DNA of 64,000 nucleotides from Sphingomonas cannabina (GTDB lineage: Bacteria > Pseudomonadota > Alphaproteobacteria > Sphingomonadales > Sphingomonadaceae): the NCBI RefSeq assembly GCF_021391395.1, contig NZ_CP090059.1:3085001-3149000 (forward strand), in the 5' to 3' direction. The position numbers and the translations under genes were made by a program. Below the pieces are notes generated by a model, which saw nothing but the letters and a program-made list of their open reading frames with translations, was not told the origin of the DNA and did not search any database. Below are positions 17,950 through 25,996 of the stretch, in pieces. The first letter of the stretch is position 1; the number at the start of each line of letters is the position of its first letter.

Positions 17950-20643
17950 TCAGAAGTTGACGTTGACCGTGGCGAGCAGCTTGCGCCCGGTACGGTACAC
18001 GCTGCGCGGCAGGCGCGGCGTGTTGGCGTAGCCATAATATTCGCTGTCGGTCAGGTTCATGCCCGCGAGCGTCAGTCCTACGTTCGGCGTGAAATTATAA
18101 GTCGCCGACACGTCGACGTTAGCGGTGTCGCGCACGTACATCTCGTCGCCGCGGTCGATGCCGGTGAAATACTTCGACCGCCACGTATAGGTGCCGCGGA
18201 TCGCCACCGGCCCGCTTTCGAAATAGGGGCTGAGGCTCGCCTGATGGCGCGAATTGTACGGCAGGTCCCGCCCGTCCTGTCCCTCGCCGTCCGAGAAGGT
18301 GTAGTTGGCGAGGATGCCGAAGCCGAGCGGCAGATTCTGCTGATAGGCGACGGCAAAGCCCTTCACCTCGGCCGAGCCCGCATTGAACGGCCGGCTGATG
18401 TCGTAGGTCGACACCATATTCTGCGACTGGTTGAAATGCTCCTCCGGCACCGTCTGCGACAGGATGTAGTTGCTGATGTCCTTATAGAAGACCTCGGCCG
18501 ACAGGATCGCGCGCGGCGCGAAATACCATTCCAGCGACGCGTTGAAGTTGTTGGATTTGTAGGGCTTGAGGTCCGGGTTGCCGCCGGCACCGGTCAGGAC
18601 CTGGTCCGACAGCCAGAAGAAGTTGGTGAGATCGGCATAGTTCGGCCGCGCCACCACCTGCGCCGCGGCGAAGCGGAACAAGAGGTTCGGCTTCACGTCG
18701 GCGATGATGTTCACACTGGGCAGCACGTTGTCGTAGCTGCGCTTGGCGCTCTGCCAGGCCCAGTCGGCCTCGGCGGTGCAGAGCGCGCCGGGATTGCAGA
18801 CATAGCCCGCGCTGTCGAAGCCGGTGTGGACATAGCGTACGCCGAAGTTGCCACGCAGGCCGCCGACGTCGAAATTGGCCTGGCCGTAAAGGGCGTGGAT
18901 GTTCTCCTTGACCTCCCAGTTGCCGGCGGCGAACTCGGGCGCGGCGAACGGCGACGGTGTCGGCAGCGTCCGGCCCTCGAGGAAATCCACCATCGACGGG
19001 CCGCTGATGATGAAGCGGTCGCTCATCTGGTCGTTCACGCCCTTGATGCCGGACAGGTAATTGTCCTTCACCTGGCGCGGGTCGAACTGCGACGCCGGCG
19101 CCGACAGGCCGGTGAGCGAGATGCCGGCATAGGCCTGAGCGGTCTCGTGATGGCGATATTTGTAGCCGACCTGGATCCGCTTGATCGGACCATCGAGATC
19201 GAGGCCGAAATCGGCCTGGGCGTAGCGCTCCTTGTCGGAGGTCGGCTTGGCCACGGTGTTGCCGCTCCAGCCGGGATCGGTCACGAACGCCGCGGGATTG
19301 CCGAGCACGTCGGTGGTGTAGCTGATCGAGCCGGGACGCCCCGGCGCGCCGCCGATGTCCACCGTATAGTCGGCCTTGTTCAGGAACTCGAGGAACACCT
19401 GGCGCTTGGTGCCGCCGTCGGCGTCGGAGATGCCGCCCTCGACGTTCACGTCCCAGTTGCCGCCGTCCCAGCCGGCCTTGGCGTGATAGGTGTCCGAGTG
19501 CATCTCGGCTTCGCGATACTGGACGTCGAGCACGCTCAGCCCGTCGTTGAGCATCGTGCTGGTGACGATGCCGTCCTTCACCTCGATCCCGGTCAGCGCG
19601 CCGGCGCTGTTCCAGGTATTGCCCGCGAAGCTGTACATCGACTGGTTGAGGTTGTTGTATTTCGCGTCGATCTTGAGCCAGTTGAACTCGAGGGTGAGCT
19701 CGTCGACCGGCTTCCACTGCGCGGTCGCCGAATAGGTGAGGCGCTCGCGGCCCTGCTCGAAATAGGAGGTGCCGAACGCATTGGGCGCCACCGCATCGGG
19801 ATTGGCGGCCAGCGTCGTCGCGCAGGCGCCGGTGCAGTTGCCGGTGTAGGTCCGGCCCGGCACCGGATCGGCCGGCGTCGCGAGCGAACTGGTGTTCGCG
19901 TCGTTCGCGCCGTTCCAGAAATCCGCGGTGATCGACCCATAGGCCTCCAGACCGTCGCGGCGCAGGCGGTCCTTGCTGCGCTGGAAGGCAGCCAGGATGC
20001 CGAAGGTCTTGGACTCGTTATGCCAGCTGACCAACGCCGAGCCCTGGATGTCGCCCTTCTTCGAACGGTCGTTGTAGAGATAGCTGAGCGAGCCCGCGAC
20101 GGTGAGCGGCTTCAGCTCCAGCGGCTTGCGCGTCACCACGTTGACGGTGCCGCCGATCGAGCCTTCGTCGATGCGCGGCTCAGGCGACTTGTAGACGTCG
20201 ACGCGGTTGATGAGCTGCGGCGCGAGCAGCGCGTAGTTGAAAGTGCGACCCGGCGAATCGAGGATGAACCAGTCCGCCGACGCCACCGTCTGGCCGTTGA
20301 GCAGCGTGCGGTTGAGCGCCGGGTCGGTGCCGAGGATCGAGACCTTCTCGCCCTGGCCGAACTGGCGGTCGACGGTGACGCCCGGCACCAGCGTCAGCGC
20401 CTCGGCGACATTGGTGTTGGGAAACTTGCCGACATCCTCGGCATTGATCGAATCGACGATCGCATCGGCGTTACGCTTGGTGTCGAGCGCGGCCGCCAGC
20501 GAAGCGCGATAGCCGGTGACGACGATATCCTCGCCCTGCTCCTCGGCAGCCTGCGGCGCGGCATCGGTCGTCTGCGCATATGCGGCCCCCGAAAGCAGCG
20601 CGAGGCCGCTGGCGGTGCCGATCAACAAAGCCCTGAACCTCAT
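17950..20643 (-). CDS. TonB-dependent receptor, NagA/TonB-Xanth-Caul type
   Basis: Outer-membrane receptor of 897 residues of the TonB-Xanth-Caul class ('DIVVTGYRASLAAALDTKRNADAIVDSI', here abbreviated by its ends, then 'AEDVGKFPNTNVAEAL'), the class used for chito-oligosaccharide and GlcNAc uptake in Caulobacter and Xanthomonas. The start at 20643 is chosen because AAAGGGG stands six bases ahead; another ATG at 20649 would touch that site. Signal peptide ends at 'GAAYAQ'; the barrel ends 'LATVNVNF'. Its promoter region shares the space with nagB-II and carries a TGGTATGC inverted repeat. Adjacent PTS and nag genes support GlcNAc-containing sugars as cargo. Confidence 0.9.
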   Translation of the reverse strand: MRFRALLIGTASGLALLSGAAYAQTTDAAPQAAEEQGEDIVVTGYRASLAAALDTKRNADAIVDSINAEDVGKFPNTNVAEALTLVPGVTVDRQFGQGEKVSILGTDPALNRTLLNGQTVASADWFILDSPGRTFNYALLAPQLINRVDVYKSPEPRIDEGSIGGTVNVVTRKPLELKPLTVAGSLSYLYNDRSKKGDIQGSALVSWHNESKTFGILAAFQRSKDRLRRDGLEAYGSITADFWNGANDANTSSLATPADPVPGRTYTGNCTGACATTLAANPDAVAPNAFGTSYFEQGRERLTYSATAQWKPVDELTLEFNWLKIDAKYNNLNQSMYSFAGNTWNSAGALTGIEVKDGIVTSTMLNDGLSVLDVQYREAEMHSDTYHAKAGWDGGNWDVNVEGGISDADGGTKRQVFLEFLNKADYTVDIGGAPGRPGSISYTTDVLGNPAAFVTDPGWSGNTVAKPTSDKERYAQADFGLDLDGPIKRIQVGYKYRHHETAQAYAGISLTGLSAPASQFDPRQVKDNYLSGIKGVNDQMSDRFIISGPSMVDFLEGRTLPTPSPFAAPEFAAGNWEVKENIHALYGQANFDVGGLRGNFGVRYVHTGFDSAGYVCNPGALCTAEADWAWQSAKRSYDNVLPSVNIIADVKPNLLFRFAAAQVVARPNYADLTNFFWLSDQVLTGAGGNPDLKPYKSNNFNASLEWYFAPRAILSAEVFYKDISNYILSQTVPEEHFNQSQNMVSTYDISRPFNAGSAEVKGFAVAYQQNLPLGFGILANYTFSDGEGQDGRDLPYNSRHQASLSPYFESGPVAIRGTYTWRSKYFTGIDRGDEMYVRDTANVDVSATYNFTPNVGLTLAGMNLTDSEYYGYANTPRLPRSVYRTGRKLLATVNVNF

Positions 20644-20669
20644 CTCCATCCCCTTTGCAGCTATAGCTA

Positions 20670-20702
20670 TGGTATGCTTTCTCTTGTACCACTTGCATAC
20701 CA
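20670..20702. promoter_or_regulatory. Inverted repeat operator upstream of TonB receptor
   Basis: TGGTATGC (20670-20677) and GCATACCA (20695-20702) form a perfect 8-base inverted repeat with a 17-base spacer; the spacer holds GTACCA, a third half-site. Centre is about 43 bases upstream of the minus-strand ATG, a position suited to repression. Read on the minus strand, TGGTATGCAAGTGGT resembles the elements at 9424 and 20791. Confidence 0.5.
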
Positions 20703-20790
20703 ATGACCAGACCATCCGCTAGCAACGGATCGACGTCAAGTAGGATTCTTTGCAGCAATGTTACGGTGAAAGCCATTTCGTAGCTGAAAA

Positions 20791-20806
20791 TGGTATTGCA
20801 TTGGTT
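20791..20806 (+). promoter_or_regulatory. Candidate GntR/NagQ-type operator near nagB-II
   Basis: TGGTATTGCATTGGTT, 14 of 16 positions identical to the element at 9424. It lies 220 bases before nagB-II, so it may serve a promoter well upstream of that gene. Confidence 0.4.
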
Positions 20807-20809
20807 CCA

Positions 20810-20823
20810 TTGTTGCGCAACAA
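20810..20823. promoter_or_regulatory. 14-base perfect palindrome
   Basis: TTGTTGCGCAACAA is fully self-complementary and starts four bases after the TGGTATTG element. It could bind a dimeric regulator; no partner copy was noticed. Confidence 0.3.
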
Positions 20824-21027
20824 GCCTGGGCAAGCACTCGATAGTGGGGGTCCAATGCCGCTTCCGGGCCAGGGAATTGAATCGCTTGGCGAAAGTCGCC
20901 GGGGTCTGCGCGCTGCGCAGGACCGGTCGGGGATCGAACCCGGCACGCCACGGCCTTATATCGAGCGGCACAGCTTTCCCGGCGGCCACGATCTCGTCGC
21001 CGAACCCGACACCCGGATCTGAACAGA

Positions 21028-22059
21028 ATGACGCAAGCACAAGAGACCCGCATGTTCGCGGAGGCCGCCGAATCCGCCGACGCCGTCGCGCGCCAGCTCG
21101 CGGCGAACGCCGAAGCGGTCGAGGCGCTGGCGGAGACGCTCCGCACCGAGCGCCCGCGCGCCGTCGTGACCTTCGCGCGCGGCAGCTCGGATCATGCCGC
21201 CACCTTCGCCAAATATCTGATCGAGACGCGGCTCGGCCTCGTCACCACCTCTGCCGCGCCGTCAGTCGCCTCGGTCTACGGCGCGGCGCCGGATTATTCG
21301 GGGATGCTGGCGATCGGCATCTCGCAGTCGGGCAAGAGCCCCGACATCCTCGCCGCGATGCGCACCGCCAAGCAGGGCGGCGCGCGCACGCTGGCGCTGG
21401 TCAACGTGACCGATTCGCCGCTCGCCGCCGAGGCCGACACCTGCCTGCCGCTGCACGCCGGGCCGGAAGTGAGCGTGGCCGCCACCAAATCCTACATCAC
21501 CGCGCTCGCCGGCCTCCTCCATCTGGCCGCACGCTGGAGCCGGGACGACATCCTGCTGGAGGCGGTGCGGGAATCGCCTGCCCTGCTGCGCAAGGCGTGG
21601 GCAAGCAACTGGACTCCGCTGGTCAATCGGCTGGCCGAGGCGCGCGGCCTCTACGTGATCGGGCGCGGCCTCGGCTTCGGCATCGCGCAGGAGGCGGCGC
21701 TCAAGTTCAAGGAGACCTGCGGCCTCCATGCCGAGGCGTTCAGCGCCGCCGAGGTCCGCCACGGGCCGATGGCGCTGGTGGGTCCCGGCTTCCCGCTGCT
21801 GGTGTTCCGCCAGGGCGATGCGACCGGCGACGGCGTCGACGAGCTGGTCGCCGACGTCGTCGCGCGCGGCGGCGAAGTGCTGGTGAGCGGCGGCGAGGTG
21901 GCCGGCGCGATCCAGCTTCCGCACGTCGACGCCCATCCCGCGATCGAGCCGATGCTGCAGATCCAGGCCTTCTACCGCGCCGCCAACGCGCTGTCGCTGC
22001 GGCGCGGCTTCGACCCCGACCACCCGCCGCGCCTCGCCAAGGTCACCGAGACCATCTGA
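21028..22059 (+). CDS. nagB-II: SIS-domain glucosamine-6-phosphate deaminase, NagB-II type
   Basis: Cytosolic enzyme of 343 residues expected to convert GlcN-6-P to fructose-6-P and ammonia. Two SIS sugar-isomerase domains are visible: 'FARGSSDHAATFAKYLIE' with 'ISQSGKSPDIL' in the first, and 'VIGRGLGFGIAQEAALKFKE' with 'EVRHGPMAL' in the second, as in the GlmS isomerase half but without the glutaminase domain. It overlaps nagA by one base (TGATG), so the deacetylase and deaminase are made together. A GlmS-type function in the synthetic direction is unlikely given the missing amidotransferase domain. Confidence 0.88.
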   Translation: MTQAQETRMFAEAAESADAVARQLAANAEAVEALAETLRTERPRAVVTFARGSSDHAATFAKYLIETRLGLVTTSAAPSVASVYGAAPDYSGMLAIGISQSGKSPDILAAMRTAKQGGARTLALVNVTDSPLAAEADTCLPLHAGPEVSVAATKSYITALAGLLHLAARWSRDDILLEAVRESPALLRKAWASNWTPLVNRLAEARGLYVIGRGLGFGIAQEAALKFKETCGLHAEAFSAAEVRHGPMALVGPGFPLLVFRQGDATGDGVDELVADVVARGGEVLVSGGEVAGAIQLPHVDAHPAIEPMLQIQAFYRAANALSLRRGFDPDHPPRLAKVTETI

Positions 22060-23243
22060 TGCGCCAGGCCATCATTCCCGATCGCGTGCTCGTCGACGGC
22101 ACCTGGCGCGGCGGCACCGCCGTGGTGATCGACGACGGCAGTATCGCCGCGATCACGGCCACGGCCGAGCTGCCCGGCGACATCGCACGAGAGGCGCTGT
22201 CCGGCTCGCTCGTTCCCGGCTTCATCGACACGCAGGTCAACGGCGGCGGCGGCGTGCTGTTCAACGATGCGCCGACCGTCGAGGGCATCACCGCGATCGC
22301 CTCCGCGCATCGCCGCTTCGGCACCACCGGCCTGCTGCCGACGCTGATCAGCGACGACCTCGACGTGATCCGCCGTGCCGTCGCCGCGGTAAATGCCGCG
22401 ATCGAGGCAGGCGTGCCGGGAGTGCTCGGCATCCACATCGAGGGGCCCTTCCTCAACGTCGAGCGTAAGGGCATCCACGACGCTGGCAAGATCCGCCCGC
22501 TCGACGAGGAGGGCTTCGCCGTCCTCACGTCGCTGAAGCGCGGCCGCACGCTCGTTACGCTCGCGCCGGAACGGACCACGCCCACGATGGTGCGCCGGCT
22601 GGCGGAAGCGGGCGTGATCGTCGCCGCCGGCCACAGCAACGGCAGCTATGAGGAGGTGAATGCGGCGGTCGACGCAGGCCTCACCGGCATCACGCACCTG
22701 TTCAACGCCATGTCGCCGCTCGGATCGCGCCGGCCGGGCGTGGTCGGCGCGGCGCTGGAGCGCGACGAGCTGACCTGCGGCATCATCGTCGACGGCCACC
22801 ACGTCAGCCCCGCGACGCTGCGCCTCGCGCTGCGCTGCAAGCCGCGCGACAGGGTCATGCTGGTCACCGACGCGATGCCGTCAGTCGGCTCCGACGCGAC
22901 CGAGTTCCTGCTGCAGGGCCGCCGCATCCGGGTAGCGGACGACCTGCTCACCGACGAGGCGGGAACGCTCGCCGGCTCGAACCTCGACATGGCGGCGGCA
23001 GTGCGGAATGCGGTAACGATGCTGGGGCTCATGCTGCCCGAGGCTGTCGCGATGGCGAGCGCGGTGCCGGCGGCGTTCCTGGGCCTGGGGCATGTGACTG
23101 GCCGGATCGCACCGGGCTTGCGGGCCGATCTCGTCCTGATGGACGATGACCTCCGCACGGCGGCGACCTGGATCGGCGGCGTTCGCGATGCCTCTGCCGC
23201 GCCGGCGAGCGGCCGAAGGGAGACGCTCCTGTCGAGGGCATAA
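22059..23243 (+). CDS. nagA: N-acetylglucosamine-6-phosphate deacetylase
   Basis: Amidohydrolase of 394 residues that removes acetate from GlcNAc-6-P delivered by the PTS. Motifs: 'PGFIDTQVNGGGG', metal-binding Glu in 'IHIEGPFLN', 'AAGHSNGSYEEV' and 'THLFNAMSPLG', and the catalytic Asp in 'LVTDAMPSVG'. Length is normal. The start codon shares a base with the nagB-II stop. Acts between NagE and NagB-II. Confidence 0.93.
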   Translation: MRQAIIPDRVLVDGTWRGGTAVVIDDGSIAAITATAELPGDIAREALSGSLVPGFIDTQVNGGGGVLFNDAPTVEGITAIASAHRRFGTTGLLPTLISDDLDVIRRAVAAVNAAIEAGVPGVLGIHIEGPFLNVERKGIHDAGKIRPLDEEGFAVLTSLKRGRTLVTLAPERTTPTMVRRLAEAGVIVAAGHSNGSYEEVNAAVDAGLTGITHLFNAMSPLGSRRPGVVGAALERDELTCGIIVDGHHVSPATLRLALRCKPRDRVMLVTDAMPSVGSDATEFLLQGRRIRVADDLLTDEAGTLAGSNLDMAAAVRNAVTMLGLMLPEAVAMASAVPAAFLGLGHVTGRIAPGLRADLVLMDDDLRTAATWIGGVRDASAAPASGRRETLLSRA

Positions 23244-23330
23244 GCCGGCGGGAGGACCCGCGACGGATGGAAAGCGGCCGCAGCTACTCCTATGGCAGGT
23301 GTCCTTCCTGCTGCTTCGGGAGTCCGCCAA

Positions 23331-23762
23331 ATGCGCCCTGCCCTTTTCGCCTGCTTCGCTCTGGCTGCCACCGGAACGATGGCGCTCGCGCAGCGAGCGG
23401 CGCTCGATCCGCATGACGCGGTTTACGAACTACGCATCTACTATCCGGCACCCGGCAAGCTTGCTGCGCTCAACGCACGGTTTCGCGACCATACGCTCAA
23501 GCTTTTCGAGAAGCACGGCATGCGCAATGTCGCCTATTGGAACGAGCAGCCGACCAAGGACTCCCCTGAGGGACGGGTGGTCTATGTGCTCGCATATCCG
23601 AGCCGGCAGGCAAGGGACGAGGATTGGAAGGCCTTCGGCGAGGACCCCGAATGGCGCGCAGTAGTCGCCAAGTCCGAGGCCGGCGGCAAGCTGGTGACGA
23701 AGGTCGATAGCGTGTTCATGACGATGACCGACTACTCGCCCCCCATCTCACTTCCGCGTTGA
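23331..23762 (+). CDS. Secreted NIPSNAP-family protein
   Basis: Small protein of 143 residues with a Sec signal (MRPALFACFALAATGTMALAQ) and a dimeric alpha/beta-barrel NIPSNAP domain ('AVYELRIYYPAPGKLAALNARF...LFEKHGM'). The start at 23331 is preferred because GGGAG precedes it and the signal peptide begins there. NIPSNAP functions in bacteria are poorly defined. It lies 87 bases after nagA and may be co-transcribed, but nothing ties it to GlcNAc metabolism. Confidence 0.78.
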   Translation: MRPALFACFALAATGTMALAQRAALDPHDAVYELRIYYPAPGKLAALNARFRDHTLKLFEKHGMRNVAYWNEQPTKDSPEGRVVYVLAYPSRQARDEDWKAFGEDPEWRAVVAKSEAGGKLVTKVDSVFMTMTDYSPPISLPR

Positions 23763-23908
23763 TGGAAGCGGCGATCCGAAACTTGCGGACGTAAGGATCG
23801 GAGCCTCCTGACAATCAAAGCTGGAATCTTCGCTTGGCGCCGGCGGAGACTTCCGGACGGCCGCGCCTCTTGAAAGCGCCGTTGACGCGCAGCCGCCCGC
23901 CTCATAAA

Positions 23909-23924
23909 CATCATACATCTGACA
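23909..23924 (+). promoter_or_regulatory. Candidate GntR operator, site 3
   Basis: CATCATACATCTGACA, whose left half CATCATAC matches GATCATAC and CATAATAC at the two better sites (36331, 33847). It ends 15 bases before the GTG of the DUF4432 gene, so binding there would block expression. The right half is weak. Confidence 0.35.
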
Positions 23925-23939
23925 ACATCGGAGAGGCGC

Positions 23940-25118
23940 GTGGTCCAGCTCTACGGCGAAGCGATGACGCGGCGGGCGCTCGCCGAACGCACCGGCAGCC
24001 TGTCGCAGTTCGCCGGCGTCCGGCTCATGACGCTCGGCGACGGGGTCGAGCGGGGCATACGCCAACTGGAGTTCCGCACCGGCACGGGCCTGCGCTTCAC
24101 CGTGCTCGTCGACCGCGCGATGGACATCGCCGAATGCGAGCACGCCGGCCGCGCCGTCGGGTGGCATTCGCCGTCGGGGTTCCGCCATCCGGGGCTGCAC
24201 GAATATGAGGGCGAAGGCGGGTTCGCCTGGCTCCGCTCGATGTCTGGGCTCAACATCACCTGCGGGCTCGACCACATCCTGTTCATGCACGACGATCCCG
24301 CCGGCCATTACCATTACGGCCCGCGCAAGTCGGTCTCCTCGTCGCTTCACGGCCGGGTCGGCACGATCCCGGCTCGGCTCACCGGCTACGGCGAGCGCTG
24401 GGACGGCGACGAATGCGTGCTGTGGGCCGAGGGCGTGGTGCAGCAGGCGACCGTGTTCGGCGAGGACCTGCACCTCATCCGCCACATCGAGGCGAGCGTC
24501 GGCGGCGACGAGATCCGGCTGCATGACCGCGTCGTCAACCACGGCTTCTACCGGACGCCGCACATGTACTGCTACCACGTCAACGTCGGCCATCCGGTGG
24601 TCGCCGAGGGATCGCGCTACGTGGCGCCGATCCGCGAGGTGCTGTGGGCGGCCCATGCCGAGCAGTATCGCGCGCAGGGCGTCGGCTATCGTACCCTCCC
24701 CGCGCCGATCGCCAACTTCCACGAGCAGGTGTGGCAGCACGACATGGCGCCGGACGCCGACGGCCGCGTCAACGTCGCCATCGTCAACGAGGCGCTCGGC
24801 TTCGGCTTCGAGGTCGAGACGCTGAAGGCGCAGTTCCCGGCGATGTACGAGTGGCAGAACCTGCACGCCGGCCATTATGCCGTCGGCATCGAGCCCTCGA
24901 CGAACCACGTCTTCGGCAAGGAGTTCGCGCGCGAGCGGGACGAGCTCATCTGGCTCGAGCATGGCGAGGAGCGGCGCTACGACAGCGTGTTCCGCATGCT
25001 GCCCGATGCCGGGGCGGTGCAGGACGCGATCCGGCGCATCGAAAGCGTCGCGCTCCAGCCCGGCGAGGACTATCCCGCGCAGTCCGGCAACTTTCCACCG
25101 ATCGGAGGCCGAAAGTGA
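23940..25118 (+). CDS. DUF4432 (aldose 1-epimerase-like) protein
   Basis: Protein of 392 residues of the DUF4432 family, which has the galactose-mutarotase fold and is usually found next to sugar catabolism genes. Visible marks: 'GVERGIRQLEFRTGTGLRFTVLVDRAMDIAE', shortened here to its role as the family N-terminal block, 'HGRVGTIPA', and 'YCYHVNVGHPVV' near a typical metal/sugar-binding position. GTG start with GGAGAGG ahead. It has no signal peptide, so it acts in the cytoplasm, possibly as a sugar mutarotase or isomerase. First gene of a five-gene operon whose other products act on CoA esters and hydroxy or keto acids. Confidence 0.8.
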   Translation: MVQLYGEAMTRRALAERTGSLSQFAGVRLMTLGDGVERGIRQLEFRTGTGLRFTVLVDRAMDIAECEHAGRAVGWHSPSGFRHPGLHEYEGEGGFAWLRSMSGLNITCGLDHILFMHDDPAGHYHYGPRKSVSSSLHGRVGTIPARLTGYGERWDGDECVLWAEGVVQQATVFGEDLHLIRHIEASVGGDEIRLHDRVVNHGFYRTPHMYCYHVNVGHPVVAEGSRYVAPIREVLWAAHAEQYRAQGVGYRTLPAPIANFHEQVWQHDMAPDADGRVNVAIVNEALGFGFEVETLKAQFPAMYEWQNLHAGHYAVGIEPSTNHVFGKEFARERDELIWLEHGEERRYDSVFRMLPDAGAVQDAIRRIESVALQPGEDYPAQSGNFPPIGGRK

Positions 25119-25135
25119 TGGGGGTGCGGAAAGTT

Positions 25136-25240
25136 AAGCCCCTCCCCTTCAGGGGAGGGGTCGGGGTGGGGGCTATCCTCAGGCCACCCTGCCTGCCGCA
25201 CTCCCCCACCCCCAACCCCTCCCCTGAAGGGGAGGGGCTT
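25136..25240. repeat. Family B paired-palindrome repeat
   Basis: Arms 25136-25171 and 25203-25240 are near-perfect inverted copies, each with its own small palindrome (CCCCTCCCCTTCAGGGGAGG). The right end supplies GGAGGGG, eight bases before the SDR ATG, so the repeat appears to provide that gene's ribosome site. Confidence 0.85.
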
Positions 25241-25245
25241 GAGCT

Positions 25246-25992
25246 ATGAAAAACCGCACCGTCCTCTACACCGGCGCCGCGGGTGGGCTCGGTCTCGACA
25301 CCACGCTGCTGCTGATGGGACGCGGCGCGACGGTCGTGGCGGTCGACAACGATCCGGCGAAGGTCGCGAAGCTGCGGACGGCGGCCGAGAGCGTGAAGAC
25401 CGGCAGCCTGATCGTCTCGACCGCTGACCTGTCCGACCTCGCCGGCTTCCGCGCCGAGCTCGAACGGCTGCTCGACGAGGCCGGCGGCTTCGACGTCGTC
25501 ATCAACAATGCCGCCATCTACCCCGCCAAGCCGTTCGAGGAGGTCTCGATCGAGGAGCATCAGGCGGTCCAGCGCGTCAACGTCGACGCCGGCATCGTCG
25601 CGGTGCAGGCGGCGCTGCCGGGAATGCGCGAGCGCGGCTTCGGGCGGATCGTCAACATCTCCAGCATCACCATCTCGGGCGGCTGGGCGAACCTGTCGCC
25701 CTATGTCGCATCCAAAGCCGCGCTGATCGGCCTCACGCGGGCATGGGCGCGCGAGTTCGGCGGCTGGGGCGTCACCGTCAACGCGATCGCACCCGGTGCC
25801 TTCCCCACCGACGCCGAAAAGATCCATCCCGATCCCGAAGGCTACAAGCGCATGGTGCTCGACGCCCAGGCGATCAAGCGCCGCGGCACCGCCGCCGACA
25901 TCGCCCACGCGATCGCCTTCTTCGCCGCCGACGAGGCGGGCTTCATCACCGGCCAGACGCTGCACGTGAACGGCGGCTGGATCATGGCCTGA
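25246..25992 (+). CDS. SDR-family oxidoreductase
   Basis: Short-chain dehydrogenase of 248 residues. Cofactor loop 'TGAAGGLGLD' with an Asp at the end of the second strand ('VVAVDND') suggests NAD preference. 'NNAAIYP', catalytic Ser in 'NISSITISG' and Tyr-Lys in 'YVASK' are all present, and the C-terminus ('GQTLHVNGGWIMA') is standard. It follows a GC-rich repeat and is only four bases from the CoA-transferase gene. Probably oxidises a sugar, lactol or hydroxy-acyl intermediate; the substrate is unknown. Confidence 0.88.
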   Translation: MKNRTVLYTGAAGGLGLDTTLLLMGRGATVVAVDNDPAKVAKLRTAAESVKTGSLIVSTADLSDLAGFRAELERLLDEAGGFDVVINNAAIYPAKPFEEVSIEEHQAVQRVNVDAGIVAVQAALPGMRERGFGRIVNISSITISGGWANLSPYVASKAALIGLTRAWAREFGGWGVTVNAIAPGAFPTDAEKIHPDPEGYKRMVLDAQAIKRRGTAADIAHAIAFFAADEAGFITGQTLHVNGGWIMA

Positions 25993-25996
25993 GGAC

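Larger units (their letters stand above)
20644..21027. other. Divergent control region between TonB receptor and nagB-II
   Basis: A 384-base intergenic region with an AT-rich first part. It contains three TGGTAT-type elements and a 14-base perfect palindrome, listed separately. A frame at 20750-21022 (ending 'HDLVAEPDTRI') has no recognisable domain and is treated as non-coding. Confidence 0.55.

Noticed and set aside
20920..20945. Sequence like a tRNA T-arm on the minus strand (GGGTTCGATCCC)
   Set aside because: The flanking bases do not form an acceptor stem, anticodon arm or D-arm at the needed distances, so it is a chance match.
20750..21022. Possible small gene of 90 codons before nagB-II
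   Set aside because: No domain, no good ribosome site, and it runs through the putative operators and the palindrome.
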